Assembly (NCBI GenBank): GCA_030066215.1
Contig: JASJCA010000022.1
Coordinates: 1 to 41,565, forward strand
Reading direction: 5' to 3'
DNA: 41,565 nt
DNA from: Rhodobacter sp.
Lineage (GTDB): Bacteria > Pseudomonadota > Alphaproteobacteria > Rhodobacterales > Rhodobacteraceae
Part shown: positions 1-7,638 of the stretch, one piece after another
How the letters are laid out: every line of letters begins with the position of its first letter
Position numbering within the stretch: position 1 is the stretch's first letter
Made by a program: the position numbers and the translations under genes
The notes under the pieces: model-generated
The model's database searches: none
Told to the model about the DNA's origin: nothing
The model's input: only the letters and a program-made list of their open reading frames with translations

Positions 1-837
1 CCGACCGGCTCCCGGACGGGACGCACCGTATCCGCCCGTCGCCCTGTCCCGGCTGTCGGCTCCCGCGCCCCGCGAAGAGGGCCGCCAGGACCGATGACCG
101 CCCCGCACGTCCCGCAGGATCCGCGACCCGTGGCCTGCATTCGCGATGTCGGGCGTGGCCCAGATGTGGTCAAGCCGACGGCCCTTGTCGGCCGCATCCC
201 AATCGCGCGCGCGGTAGGACCACCAGGAGTACAAGAGCCCGTCGGGAATGTCCTTACGGGTGATATCGACCCAGCGGCCGGCATCCTGCATCTCGCCCAA
301 ATGTTCGACCTCGATCGGCGTGTGGCTGACGACTTTCAGAAGTTGCTTGTGCGACCAGACGTCGTCTTCGCGCGGCGCGATGTTGAAATCGCCGACGATA
401 ACCGTGCGCTCGGGCCGCTCGGCATGCCAGTGGTCGCGCATTTCTGTAATATAATCAAGCTTTTGCCCGAACTTGTCGTTCACTTCGCGATCCGGTACGT
501 CGCCGCCCGCGGGGATATAGAAATTGTGCACCTCGACGCCGTTTTCCAGCCGAACGGCCACATGACGGGCGTGGTTGAGCCCAGCGAAGTCACGGTCACC
601 AAGGTCCTCGATCGGCAGCTTCGACAGCACCGCGACGCCGTTATAGCCTTTTTGACCGCGGGCGACGACGTGGCCGTATCCCAGGGCCCGGAAGCCGTCG
701 AGCGGGATCTTTTCGACCGGCGATTTGCATTCCTGCAGGCACAGGATGTCCGGTGCTTCCTCTTCCAGGAGTTTCAACACCAGCGCCTCGCGCAGGCGCA
801 CCGAATTGATGTTCCAGGTGGCAATGGTGAAGGGCAT
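1..837 (-). CDS. xthA: Exodeoxyribonuclease III, 3' end abnormal and open at the window edge
   Basis: This gene encodes an exonuclease III / AP endonuclease of the EEP fold, which cuts DNA at abasic sites in base-excision repair and trims 3' ends. It was translated directly from the minus strand, starting at ATG 835-837 (MPFTIATWNINSVRLR). Asn9 and Glu36 (LQECKSP) match the metal-binding residues of the family, and the GDFNIAPREDDVW block holds the catalytic Asp/Asn pair. RLDHIWATP and RILRDVRG follow near residues 225-246. Exonuclease III should then continue with a WEKPSDHAPV-like ending that carries the catalytic Asp-His. Here the frame instead reads GGHRSWRPSSRG and stays open to base 1, and none of the three minus-strand frames over bases 1-100 contains the expected motif. 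The gene follows the histidine kinase by 72 bp on the same strand. The family call is firm. The last 33 codons are not normal XthA sequence and may reflect truncation, rearrangement or a contig-edge artefact. Confidence 0.88.
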   Translation of the reverse strand, partial: MPFTIATWNINSVRLREALVLKLLEEEAPDILCLQECKSPVEKIPLDGFRALGYGHVVARGQKGYNGVAVLSKLPIEDLGDRDFAGLNHARHVAVRLENGVEVHNFYIPAGGDVPDREVNDKFGQKLDYITEMRDHWHAERPERTVIVGDFNIAPREDDVWSHKQLLKVVSHTPIEVEHLGEMQDAGRWVDITRKDIPDGLLYSWWSYRARDWDAADKGRRLDHIWATPDIANAGHGSRILRDVRGGHRSWRPSSRGAGADSRDRATGGYGASRPGAGR

Positions 838-909
838 GGGCAGGTCTCGCTGGGATCGCGGTCCTACCTAGACCGCCCGCGCCCCGGGCGCCAGAGCTGT
901 CAGGCGATG

Positions 910-3150
910 CTACTCAGCCGCCTCGGCCGCCGGGCCGGCGCTGGTCAACGCGACGATGGTGTCCAGCAGGTCGCGCTTTTTCACTGGTTTCTGCAGCACC
1001 ACGGTGTCGCCGGGCAGTGCGCTGGCGGCCTCTTCGGCATCGCGCGGATACCCCGAGATCAGGATGGTGGAAATCCCGGGCACCAGCTTGCGCGCAGCCA
1101 AAACAAGGTCGGGGCCCTGGACCGAGCCCGGCATCACCACATCGGTCAGCAAAACGTCCGGACGGAGCCCGTCCCGCAGCTTGCGCAGCGCGGCCTCGCC
1201 GTCCGGGGTGCAGGTCACCTGATAACCCGCAGAGACCAGTTGCCGCTTCAACACCTGGCGAACCGGCGGTTCGTCCTCGCACAGCAACACATGCAGGTCC
1301 TCGAGCAGGTTCACATTGGCGAAGATCGGGGTGGCGGCGGCCGCTGCGTCGAGCGCCGCAAAGTAGAGCTCGATCGACGTGCCCTTGCCCTTTTCGCTGA
1401 CCAGCCGCACGGTGCCGCCGGATTGCCGGACGAAGCCCAACACCATCGACAGCCCCAGCCCAGACCCCTGGCCGACCGGTTTGGTGGTGAAGAACGGGTC
1501 GAAGGCCTGATCGGCCATCTCCGGCGACATGCCGTGCCCGGTGTCGCGGACGGCCAGCATCACGTAAGATCCAGACGGCAACTCCTCGTCGCCCTCGGCC
1601 ACGAAGGCCGCATCGAGTGAGACGTTCCGCGCCTCGATGATCAGGCTACCGCCGGTCGGCATAGCGTCGCGGGCGTTGATCGCAAGGTTCAAAACAGCGG
1701 TATCGAGCTGGTTGCGGTCGATGAAGATCGGCGCAGTGTCCGGAGCAACGTGGCAGCGCAAGTCGATCGTCTCGGGCAATACGCGGCGCAGCATGCTTTC
1801 CAGTTCGGCCATGAACTCGGCAATGTCCTGCCGCCCGGGCTCCAGCACCGCGCGGCGGCCGAACGACAGCAGTTGCCGCGACAGCGTGCCGCCGCGCTCC
1901 GTCGCCAATTTGATCTGCCGCGCGCATTCGGCGCGTTCCTGGCTTGGGATGTCTTCGTCCAAGAGTTCGGCATTACCCAGGATCACCGCCAGCAAGTTAT
2001 TGAAATCATGCGCGACGCCGCCGACGAGATTGCCCAAGGCCTCTTGCTTTTGCGCCTGTGCGATCAACTGGCCGGACTTGCGCAACTCCTCCTCCTGCGC
2101 GGCCAGGCGCGTGGTGATCTCGTCGGCGGTCTGCTGTTGCCGCCAGCGATAGGCGATGCCGAGCGCGGTTGCCATCAGGCTGAGCAGGAACAGAACCGCC
2201 GCATTCGCGATCTCGCGCGCGGTCAGGCTGACGCTCTCGCTATAGGTCATCCGAAAAGCCCGGTTCGCGAACCGGAGCGTCAGCGGCGCGGCACTGGCGC
2301 GGTGGCTGAGCGGTCCAGCGCTGTCTTCGTCGGGAGCTCCGCGGCGATCGAATACCAGGCCGGGCAGGCTCCAGGGCCCCATGCGCAGTTCGACCAGTAC
2401 CTCATGCGCGGGCGTGTCGCGCAACAGCTCTTCGACGACATGCACCGGCGTCACGCTTGCAGCCACGACCCCGCGCAGCGACGGCAGGCCGTTGTGTTCC
2501 AGCGAAAACTCCTCGACCTTGACCGGAGCGATCAACAGCAGGCTGACCGGCGCGCCGGCGTCGTCCTGCGACAGGGTCAGCGGGTCGGTCAGCACGAGCC
2601 TGTCGGTGCGCAGGGCCTGCTGCGCGCGGCTCAAACGCACAGGGCTCGACGCCAGGTCGAAGCCAAAGACCTGCGCCCGCGCCGCTTCCGGTTCGACCAG
2701 CACGACGGGAAACATCGCTTTGTTGTCCGTCGCCGGAAAGAGCTGGAAGGGCGGGTATTCCTCATCGCGGAAGGCGTCGCTGTTGAGCTCAAAAAACTGT
2801 TCGACCAGATGGATCTCGCCACGCCGGAGCGCCGGCATATACGCAACGGCGCGCAGCGCTTGCCCGATCTTGGACGTCGACGTCTTGCGCATGAACTCCG
2901 CGAATGTCGCGGCATCGATGTGCCGACCAGCGGACAGAAACCCTGCCGCCCCGGACACCTGATTTTCGATCAGCGACAGCCGCAGTTGCAACGCCGTCCG
3001 CAACGATTCGGCGTGCGACTGCACCAAGGCGTTGTGACGCTGATGCGAATAGTAGACTGAAAACAGAGGCAAAGCGAAAGCCAGCGCCAGGCCCAGGCAG
3101 GCAACGGCCAAGATCGCGCTGGGCCGCGGAAATCGACTTAACCTCACCAT
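910..3150 (-). CDS. Membrane hybrid histidine kinase (CHASE sensor, HisKA, HATPase, receiver)
   Basis: This 746-residue protein is a hybrid sensor kinase of a two-component phosphorelay. A transmembrane helix (residues 11-34) is followed by an extracytoplasmic CHASE-like domain (about 60-210) and a second helix (about 314-335). The dimerisation/phosphoacceptor domain has His381 in GGVAHDFNNLL. The ATPase domain shows the N box (LNLAINARDAMP), the G1 box (RDTGHGMS) and the G2 box (GQGSGLGLSMV). The C-terminal receiver (about 620-735) has acidic residues in LLCEDEPP and phosphoacceptor Asp670 in LLTDVVMPG. The HisKA region resembles CckA-type kinases, but the CHASE sensor and the lack of PAS domains argue against CckA itself. 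The neighbouring response regulator is on the same strand but is separated by a terminator, so partnership is not proven. Several TTAAC boxes lie just upstream. The ligand is unknown. Confidence 0.93.
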   Translation of the reverse strand: MVRLSRFPRPSAILAVACLGLALAFALPLFSVYYSHQRHNALVQSHAESLRTALQLRLSLIENQVSGAAGFLSAGRHIDAATFAEFMRKTSTSKIGQALRAVAYMPALRRGEIHLVEQFFELNSDAFRDEEYPPFQLFPATDNKAMFPVVLVEPEAARAQVFGFDLASSPVRLSRAQQALRTDRLVLTDPLTLSQDDAGAPVSLLLIAPVKVEEFSLEHNGLPSLRGVVAASVTPVHVVEELLRDTPAHEVLVELRMGPWSLPGLVFDRRGAPDEDSAGPLSHRASAAPLTLRFANRAFRMTYSESVSLTAREIANAAVLFLLSLMATALGIAYRWRQQQTADEITTRLAAQEEELRKSGQLIAQAQKQEALGNLVGGVAHDFNNLLAVILGNAELLDEDIPSQERAECARQIKLATERGGTLSRQLLSFGRRAVLEPGRQDIAEFMAELESMLRRVLPETIDLRCHVAPDTAPIFIDRNQLDTAVLNLAINARDAMPTGGSLIIEARNVSLDAAFVAEGDEELPSGSYVMLAVRDTGHGMSPEMADQAFDPFFTTKPVGQGSGLGLSMVLGFVRQSGGTVRLVSEKGKGTSIELYFAALDAAAAATPIFANVNLLEDLHVLLCEDEPPVRQVLKRQLVSAGYQVTCTPDGEAALRKLRDGLRPDVLLTDVVMPGSVQGPDLVLAARKLVPGISTILISGYPRDAEEAASALPGDTVVLQKPVKKRDLLDTIVALTSAGPAAEAAE

Positions 3151-3215
3151 CGCGAAAACCGTTAACCAAAGGACCTCAACAAATAGTTAACACTTCGTCA
3201 ATTTAGGTTAATCGG
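3136..3215 (-). promoter_or_regulatory. Putative promoter/operator region with repeated TTAAC boxes
   Basis: The region upstream of the kinase start is AT-richer than its surroundings. It carries GTTAAC at 3161-3166 and 3186-3191, TTAAT at 3208-3212 and TTAACC at 3138-3143 inside the first codons. Read on the minus strand, ATTAACCTAAATTGAC (about 3197-3212) is close to the alphaproteobacterial CtrA consensus TTAA-N7-TTAAC, with an imperfect second half. A terminator for the upstream regulator gene ends at 3233, so the kinase needs its own promoter here. CtrA control is inferred from motif similarity only. Confidence 0.4.
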
Positions 3216-3232
3216 CGTTGCCTTGCCGGACC

Positions 3233-3260
3233 AAAAAAAGCCCGGGCGCGAAGCCCGGGC
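3233..3260 (-). terminator. Rho-independent terminator of the response-regulator gene
   Basis: A perfect 8-bp stem, GCCCGGGC (3240-3247 and 3253-3260), encloses a 5-nt loop. On the minus strand it is followed by seven T residues (complement of 3233-3239). It lies downstream of the minus-strand response regulator and upstream of the histidine-kinase promoter, so it should separate the two transcription units. Confidence 0.85.
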
Positions 3261-3371
3261 CAGTCCAACAGGGAGGTACATGTCGTAACCCGGACATGTG
3301 GCGGGTTCTTGCGGACTTTAACCTGAGCCTAGGATGCCACTTTGATCTGGATCAGATAAGTCCGGAATTCC

Positions 3372-4058
3372 TTACGCGACCAACCGGTAGCCGCCGCTTT
3401 CGGTGACCAGAAGCCGGGCGTTCGACGGATCGGGCTCGATCTTCTGCCGCAGCCGGTAGATGTGGGTTTCGAGCGTGTGCGTGGTCACCCCGGCATTGTA
3501 GCCCCAGACCTCGTGCAGCAGCACATCGCGGGCCACCACTCCCTCGGACGCGCGGTAGAGGAATTTCAGGATGTTGGTCTCCTTCTCGGTCAGCCGGATC
3601 TTCTTTTCGTCGTCGGTCATCAGCATCTTCATCGCCGGCTTGAAGGTGTAGGGGCCAAGCTGGAACACCGCGTCCTCGGACTGTTCGTGCTGGCGCAGTT
3701 GGGCGCGGATGCGGGCCAGCAGCACCGGAAACTTGAACGGCTTGGTGACGTAGTCGTTGGCGCCAGCGTCCAGCCCCAGAATGGTGTCGCTGTCGCTGTC
3801 ATGGCCAGTGAGCATCAGGACCGGGCACTTGACGCCCTGCTTGCGCATCAACCGGCAGAGCTCGCGGCCGTCCGTATCCGGCAGACCGACGTCGAGGATC
3901 ACGAGATCGTAGAGCCCCTCTTTGGTCTTGGTCATCGCCTCGGCGCCGTTGCCGGCCTCGAAAACGTCGAAGTCCTCGGTCATCACCAGCTGTTCGCTCA
4001 GCGCTTCGCGCAGGTCCTCGTCGTCGTCGACCAGCAAAATCTTTTTCAGGTTGGACAT
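3372..4058 (-). CDS. OmpR/PhoB-family DNA-binding response regulator
   Basis: The product has 228 residues. The N-terminal receiver domain contains the acidic pocket VDDDED (10-15), phosphoacceptor Asp56 in [10 protein letters not shown], a Thr in MLTGHD and a Lys in YVTKPFK. The C-terminal winged-helix domain (about 130-228) has the recognition-helix signature [16 protein letters not shown]. The start is well supported by an AGGAGG ribosome-binding site (complement of about 4067-4072). The sequence resembles the conserved Rhodobacterales regulator called CenR/OsrR, which controls cell-envelope genes; that assignment is from memory of the family and is not certain. The gene is divergent from ribA and is followed by a strong terminator. 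It may or may not be phosphorylated by the hybrid kinase just downstream. Confidence 0.94.
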   Translation of the reverse strand: MSNLKKILLVDDDEDLREALSEQLVMTEDFDVFEAGNGAEAMTKTKEGLYDLVILDVGLPDTDGRELCRLMRKQGVKCPVLMLTGHDSDSDTILGLDAGANDYVTKPFKFPVLLARIRAQLRQHEQSEDAVFQLGPYTFKPAMKMLMTDDEKKIRLTEKETNILKFLYRASEGVVARDVLLHEVWGYNAGVTTHTLETHIYRLRQKIEPDPSNARLLVTESGGYRLVA

Positions 4059-4206
4059 ACCTTATGCCTCCTCGTGCGTTGACCGAGACTTGTGGGACGG
4101 ACCCGGGCCGGGCAAGATTTGCTGCAGCCATTTCACGCCGTCGTGTCGACATGCGAGGATTTGTTTCATATCTGGGGGCAACCGTTGCAGAGCCCCGGCG
4201 GACCGC

Positions 4207-5283
4207 ATGTCGCTTGCCCCCACCATTTTCGAGACGCTGGCCCGCGCCCGGGCCGATTTGCGCATGGGGCTGCCGGTGGTGTTGAGGTCGGGTGCGGCGC
4301 GGATGCTGGCGGCGGCGGCCGAGACCCTGACAGCCGACCGGTTGGCCGACTTGCGCGGTTTGGGCGAGCCGGTGCTTGCGGTCACCGCACGGCGCGCCGA
4401 GACGCTGAAGGCCCGGGCCTATGACGGGGATCTGGCGCGGATCGTGCTGCCCGAGGGCGCCGACATCGACTGGGTCGCAAACATGGCCGATCCGTCCGAC
4501 GATCTGTCGATGCCGCTGAAGGGTCCGCACCGGACCGAGCGCGACGGGCCGGCCGAACTGCACCGCGCGGCGATCCGGTTGGCGAAATCCGCGCGGCTAT
4601 TGCCGGCGATGGTTCTGGTCCCGCTGGACGCCCCGGCCGCGCCCGGGCTGAGCGTTCTCGACCTCGCCGACATTGGCGCCGCGCTGGACGCTTTGGCCCC
4701 GCTGCAGGAGGTAATCAGCGCGCGGGTTCCCTTGATGGTGTCCGAGGCCGGCCGGCTGCACGTCTTCCGCCCCGAGGACGGCGCCGAAGAGCACTATGCC
4801 GTCGAGATCGGCCAGCCCGCGCGCGACGCACCGGTATTGGCACGGCTGCATTCGGCCTGCTTCACCGGCGATCTCTTGGGCTCGCTGAAATGCGATTGCG
4901 GGCCGCAGCTGCGCGCCGCGCTGCGCCACATGGGCGACGAGGGCGCCGGTGTTCTGCTCTATCTCAACCAAGAGGGCCGCGGCATAGGGCTGGCCAACAA
5001 GATGCGCGCCTACAGCCTGCAGGACCAGGGCTTCGACACGGTCGAGGCCAACCACCGCCTGGGCTTCGAGGACGACGAGCGCGACTTCCGAATCGGTGCC
5101 GACATTTTGCGGCGCATGGGGTTCGGGCAGGTGCGGCTGTTGACCAACAACCCCGCCAAGGTCGCGATGCTGGAAAGCTGCGGGCTGACCGTGACCGAGC
5201 GCGTGCCGCTCAAGGTCGGCCTCAATCCGCTGAACGCCAAGTATTTGGATACAAAGGCGAAAAAGTCGGGACATATTCTGTAG
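4207..5283 (+). CDS. ribA: GTP cyclohydrolase II with an N-terminal extension
   Basis: RibA opens GTP to 2,5-diamino-6-ribosylamino-pyrimidinone phosphate, the first step of riboflavin synthesis. The ATG at 4207 gives 358 residues; the reading frame is open further upstream, but that part overlaps the divergent regulator and is not protein-like. The cyclohydrolase domain fills the C-terminal part. Zinc ligands are Cys218, Cys229 and Cys231 ([14 protein letters not shown]). [20 protein letters not shown] and LLTNNPAKV are the GTP-binding and arginine motifs. The first 150 or so residues have no recognised catalytic motif; such an extension is common in alphaproteobacterial RibA and lacks the residues of an active DHBP synthase. 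No strong ribosome-binding site is visible before the start. The gene is convergent with the YdeI-like gene, and an intergenic repeat lies between them. Confidence 0.93.
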   Translation: MSLAPTIFETLARARADLRMGLPVVLRSGAARMLAAAAETLTADRLADLRGLGEPVLAVTARRAETLKARAYDGDLARIVLPEGADIDWVANMADPSDDLSMPLKGPHRTERDGPAELHRAAIRLAKSARLLPAMVLVPLDAPAAPGLSVLDLADIGAALDALAPLQEVISARVPLMVSEAGRLHVFRPEDGAEEHYAVEIGQPARDAPVLARLHSACFTGDLLGSLKCDCGPQLRAALRHMGDEGAGVLLYLNQEGRGIGLANKMRAYSLQDQGFDTVEANHRLGFEDDERDFRIGADILRRMGFGQVRLLTNNPAKVAMLESCGLTVTERVPLKVGLNPLNAKYLDTKAKKSGHIL

Positions 5284-5343
5284 GGCAAGAGGCGGGTCAA
5301 TTCGGCCGCTGGATTTGGTCCGGGGTTCGCGAGTGCCTCGAAA

Positions 5344-5530
5344 CCCCAGGCGCGGACTCAAGGCCGCAGGCCGCCGCGCCATCGCCAACCCGCCCCGGAG
5401 GGGTGGCGATTTGTCGACACCAGCGCACCGCGTAGGGTCCTACGGATTGGGCAGCCATAAAGCACCGCCGTCCAGAGGTCGGCTCGCCACCCCGCGGGTT
5501 GGCGATGGCACGGCTCATCTCTACATCCAC
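5344..5530 (+). repeat. Dispersed palindromic intergenic element, copy A
   Basis: This is one of three copies in the window. Its inner part is bounded by inverted repeats at 5373-5393 and 5494-5514, which match at 20 of 21 positions; the central 16 bases (GCCATCGCCAACCCGC) are perfectly inverted. Each end also forms its own small hairpin (5381-5410 and 5484-5506). The middle contains a block, CCTACGGATTGGGCAGCCAT, that is recognisable in all copies. The left flank from 5344 is shared with copy B. The element sits between the convergent 3' ends of ribA and the YdeI-like gene and has no supported coding capacity. It resembles a MITE or a REP/BIME-type element. Confidence 0.8.
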
Positions 5531-5620
5531 AAGGACCGCTCCCAAGCCAAAACCGATCTGGCACACGACCGACACCCGGCTCCCCCGCGCCACAAAGTTT
5601 CGTCGAAACTTTGCCGCCCC

Positions 5621-6199
5621 TCAGGTCAAGGGCACCGTCTCGCCGCGCTGTGCCAGATCGGCCGTTTGGGCAATGCGTTTGGCGCGGGTCGCCGGCGTTT
5701 TGGCCAGTTTGATCAGCCGCAGCATGTTGCGTTTCGACGAGGCGCTGAACGCCTCGAACCGCTCCAGCGCCGGCGGCCGCTCCCTCAGCGCCGCTACCAG
5801 ATCCTCGGGCAGGATCAGCGCGTCGACATCGTCCATGAAGTGCCACAGACCGTTCGCCTTGCCGTCAGCGACCGACCGCAGCCCGGCCGCGTGCATCCGC
5901 CCCGCCTCGGTCAGCGCCGCGACCCGGTCCTTGTAGCTTTTCGACCAATGCTGGACCTTGCGCGGCGAGATCAGCTGCATCGTCCGGTCGTCGTCGAGCT
6001 TGCGCCGTATACCGTCGATCCAGCCGAAACACAGCAACTCGTCGAGCACGTCCCAGCGCGACACGTACTTGTCGCCGGCATGTTTCATCCAGGTGACCAG
6101 CCAAGCACTCTGCTCCTGCGCATGATGCACCGTTAGCCAGTCCCGCAATTCCGCCACCGAGGTCACCTCGACCTTGGCGAAATCCTCCGTCTTGATCAT
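5621..6199 (-). CDS. YdeI/OmpD-associated family protein
   Basis: The product is 192 residues. It begins MIKTEDFAKVEVTSVAELRD and has the family's typical blocks: SAWLVTWMKHAG, DELLCFGWIDGIRRKLD, the IDGI-centred basic patch with ISPRKVQHWSK, and a C-terminal helical region rich in basic residues ending in RAKRIAQT. Proteins of this family have been described as YdeI-like or bacteriocin-protection proteins, but the biochemical activity is unknown. ATG 6197-6199 was chosen because the family begins a few residues before the FAKVEV-like motif; the open frame extends further upstream but reads as non-coding sequence overlapping the divergent gene. No signal peptide or membrane segment is seen, so it is probably cytoplasmic. 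It is divergent from the L,D-transpeptidase gene and convergent with ribA. Confidence 0.85.
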   Translation of the reverse strand: MIKTEDFAKVEVTSVAELRDWLTVHHAQEQSAWLVTWMKHAGDKYVSRWDVLDELLCFGWIDGIRRKLDDDRTMQLISPRKVQHWSKSYKDRVAALTEAGRMHAAGLRSVADGKANGLWHFMDDVDALILPEDLVAALRERPPALERFEAFSASSKRNMLRLIKLAKTPATRAKRIAQTADLAQRGETVPLT

Positions 6200-6355
6200 G
6201 CCGCCTCCCGACCGGTCGCCTGGGCGGCAACATAGCGCCCGGCACAAGCCGGCAAGTCCGGTAGGGGCCAGCGTAAAACGACCCGGGATCTTGGTGCCGG
6301 CAGGGCGACACCAGGTGGCTTTCTCCCTGCCGGGCGCTGGACTAGTCTGCCGCTC

Positions 6356-6850
6356 ATGACCCCGGTCGATCTGGTCCTCGGCCCACGCGGCCTGCGCTTT
6401 CTCGGGCGGACCTTTCCCTGCGCCATCGGCCGTGGCGGCTTGACCTCGGACAAGCGCGAGGGCGACGGCGCGACGCCGCGCGGCCGCCACCGGATCGTCG
6501 GCTGCCTCTACCGCCCCGACCGGATCCGGCGGCCCTGCGACTGGGCGCTGCCGATCCGTCCCGGCGATCTGTGGTCCGACGATCCGGCGCATGAGGACTA
6601 CAACCTGATGGTCCGCGCGCCGTACCCGCACAGCCACGAACGGCTGCGCCGCGCCGACCCGCTCTATGACCTGATCCTGATCACCGACTGGAACTGGCCG
6701 CAGGCGGTGCGCGGCGCGGGTTCGGCGATCTTCCTGCACCGCTGGCGCAAGCCGGGCCACCCGACCGAGGGCTGCATCGCGCTGCATCCTGATCACTTGG
6801 CCTGGATCGCCGCCCGGATCCGGGTCCAGATCCGGCTGATCGTGCCGTGA
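6356..6850 (+). CDS. YkuD-family L,D-transpeptidase-like protein
   Basis: The product has 164 residues and is a compact YkuD domain. The catalytic signature is present: His128 in FLHRW and Cys140 in HPTEGCIAL. Upstream blocks such as KREGDGATPRGRHRI also fit the family. L,D-transpeptidases cross-link peptidoglycan or attach proteins to it in the periplasm. This protein starts directly with MTPVDLVLGPRGL and shows no signal peptide or membrane anchor, so the route to the periplasm is unclear. Many alphaproteobacteria carry such short, leaderless versions. The stop codon (6848-6850) directly abuts the stop of the convergent PEBP-like gene. Confidence 0.9.
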   Translation: MTPVDLVLGPRGLRFLGRTFPCAIGRGGLTSDKREGDGATPRGRHRIVGCLYRPDRIRRPCDWALPIRPGDLWSDDPAHEDYNLMVRAPYPHSHERLRRADPLYDLILITDWNWPQAVRGAGSAIFLHRWRKPGHPTEGCIALHPDHLAWIAARIRVQIRLIVP

Positions 6851-7240
6851 TCACTCAGGGTACTGCCGCCGCGCCTTCGCCGTGGCCAGTTTCTTGTTCC
6901 CCTTCCGCGCCGTCGCGGTCCATTCGTAGGTATGCACCTCGCCCGGCGGGCAGGGGCTTTTGTAGCTGAACGCGCCGAAGGGGATCGAATTGCCGCCGGT
7001 CCAGGTCACCTTGCCGCCACCGTGGTTGTAGCGCGGCGCATTGAGGTCCTTCAGCTTGAAGTCGATCCGGGTGGTGCCCGGCGGCACCTCGGCCAGCGCG
7101 AATTGCGGCGAGCCCACCTTGTTCGGCCGCCCGTTGGTGCAAAGCGGGATGTCGCCCCAGTCGAAGGCGATCCGGAACTCCGCCGCCGCCACGCCGGCCG
7201 AGGCCAAAAGGGCCAGCACGCCCATAGATACCACTCGCAT
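6851..7240 (-). CDS. Secreted YbhB/YbcL-type (PEBP-fold) protein
   Basis: The ATG at 7238-7240 is preceded by GGAGG at a good distance, so the start is placed here although the frame is open to 7273. The 129-residue product begins with a Sec signal peptide (MRVVSMGVLALLASAGVAAA, cleavage after AAA). The mature part has phosphatidylethanolamine-binding-protein features: an early CTNGRPNKVGSPQFALAEVP segment, DLNAPRYNHGGGKV, and the ligand-site block KSPCPPGEVHTYEWTA with the conserved PCPP...H.Y pattern. The fold is well supported. The ligand and role are unknown; E. coli YbhB and YbcL have no settled function. It is shorter than typical YbhB (about 158 residues). An intergenic repeat copy lies upstream of its promoter region. 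Confidence 0.8.
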   Translation of the reverse strand: MRVVSMGVLALLASAGVAAAEFRIAFDWGDIPLCTNGRPNKVGSPQFALAEVPPGTTRIDFKLKDLNAPRYNHGGGKVTWTGGNSIPFGAFSYKSPCPPGEVHTYEWTATARKGNKKLATAKARRQYPE

Positions 7241-7400
7241 GTGGTCCTCCATCTTTGTCGGCGCGCTTCGCAAGAAACGTGGGACGGGGGCCGGTGAAAC
7301 GGAAGGGCCGGGGCCTGATCGATTTCGTCGCAGGTGGCGGCGAGCGGCCGATGGGTTCGGGCGTAGGCCGGGTTGGGCTGGGGCGGGCGGTGGGTTTTCT

Positions 7401-7585
7401 CCCCAGGCGCGGAACCAAGGCCGGAGGCCGCCGCGCCATCGCCAACCCGCCCCGGAGGGGTGGCGATTATCGACATCAGCACATCGCGCGATGTCCTACG
7501 GATGTGACAGCCATAAAGCGCACCCGTCCAGACGTCGGACCGCCACCCCGCGGGTTGGCGACGGCGCGGCTTCGCTCCACATCGC
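7401..7585 (+). repeat. Dispersed palindromic intergenic element, copy B
   Basis: Copy B aligns with copy A over its full length, including a shared left flank (CCCCAGGCGCGGA). Inverted repeats at 7430-7450 and 7550-7570 match at 20 of 21 positions. The single mismatch differs from the one in copy A, so the two copies have diverged independently. The inner block GTCCTACGGATGTGACAGCC matches the centre of copy A. It lies between the 5' side of the PEBP-like gene and the 3' end of yggS. Confidence 0.8.
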
Positions 7586-7638
7586 CAGCGTGCGCCAAGC
7601 CAGGACCGGCCCCGCAACCGGCCGACCGGAAAGCCGCC

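Noticed and set aside
94-1620. 508-codon plus-strand frame across xthA and the histidine kinase
   Set aside because: It is antisense to two genes with clear catalytic motifs and reads as non-coding sequence.
4059-4206. Possible FMN riboswitch upstream of ribA
   Set aside because: The conserved RFN core sequences were not found and the space to the divergent gene is too small for the full element plus a promoter.
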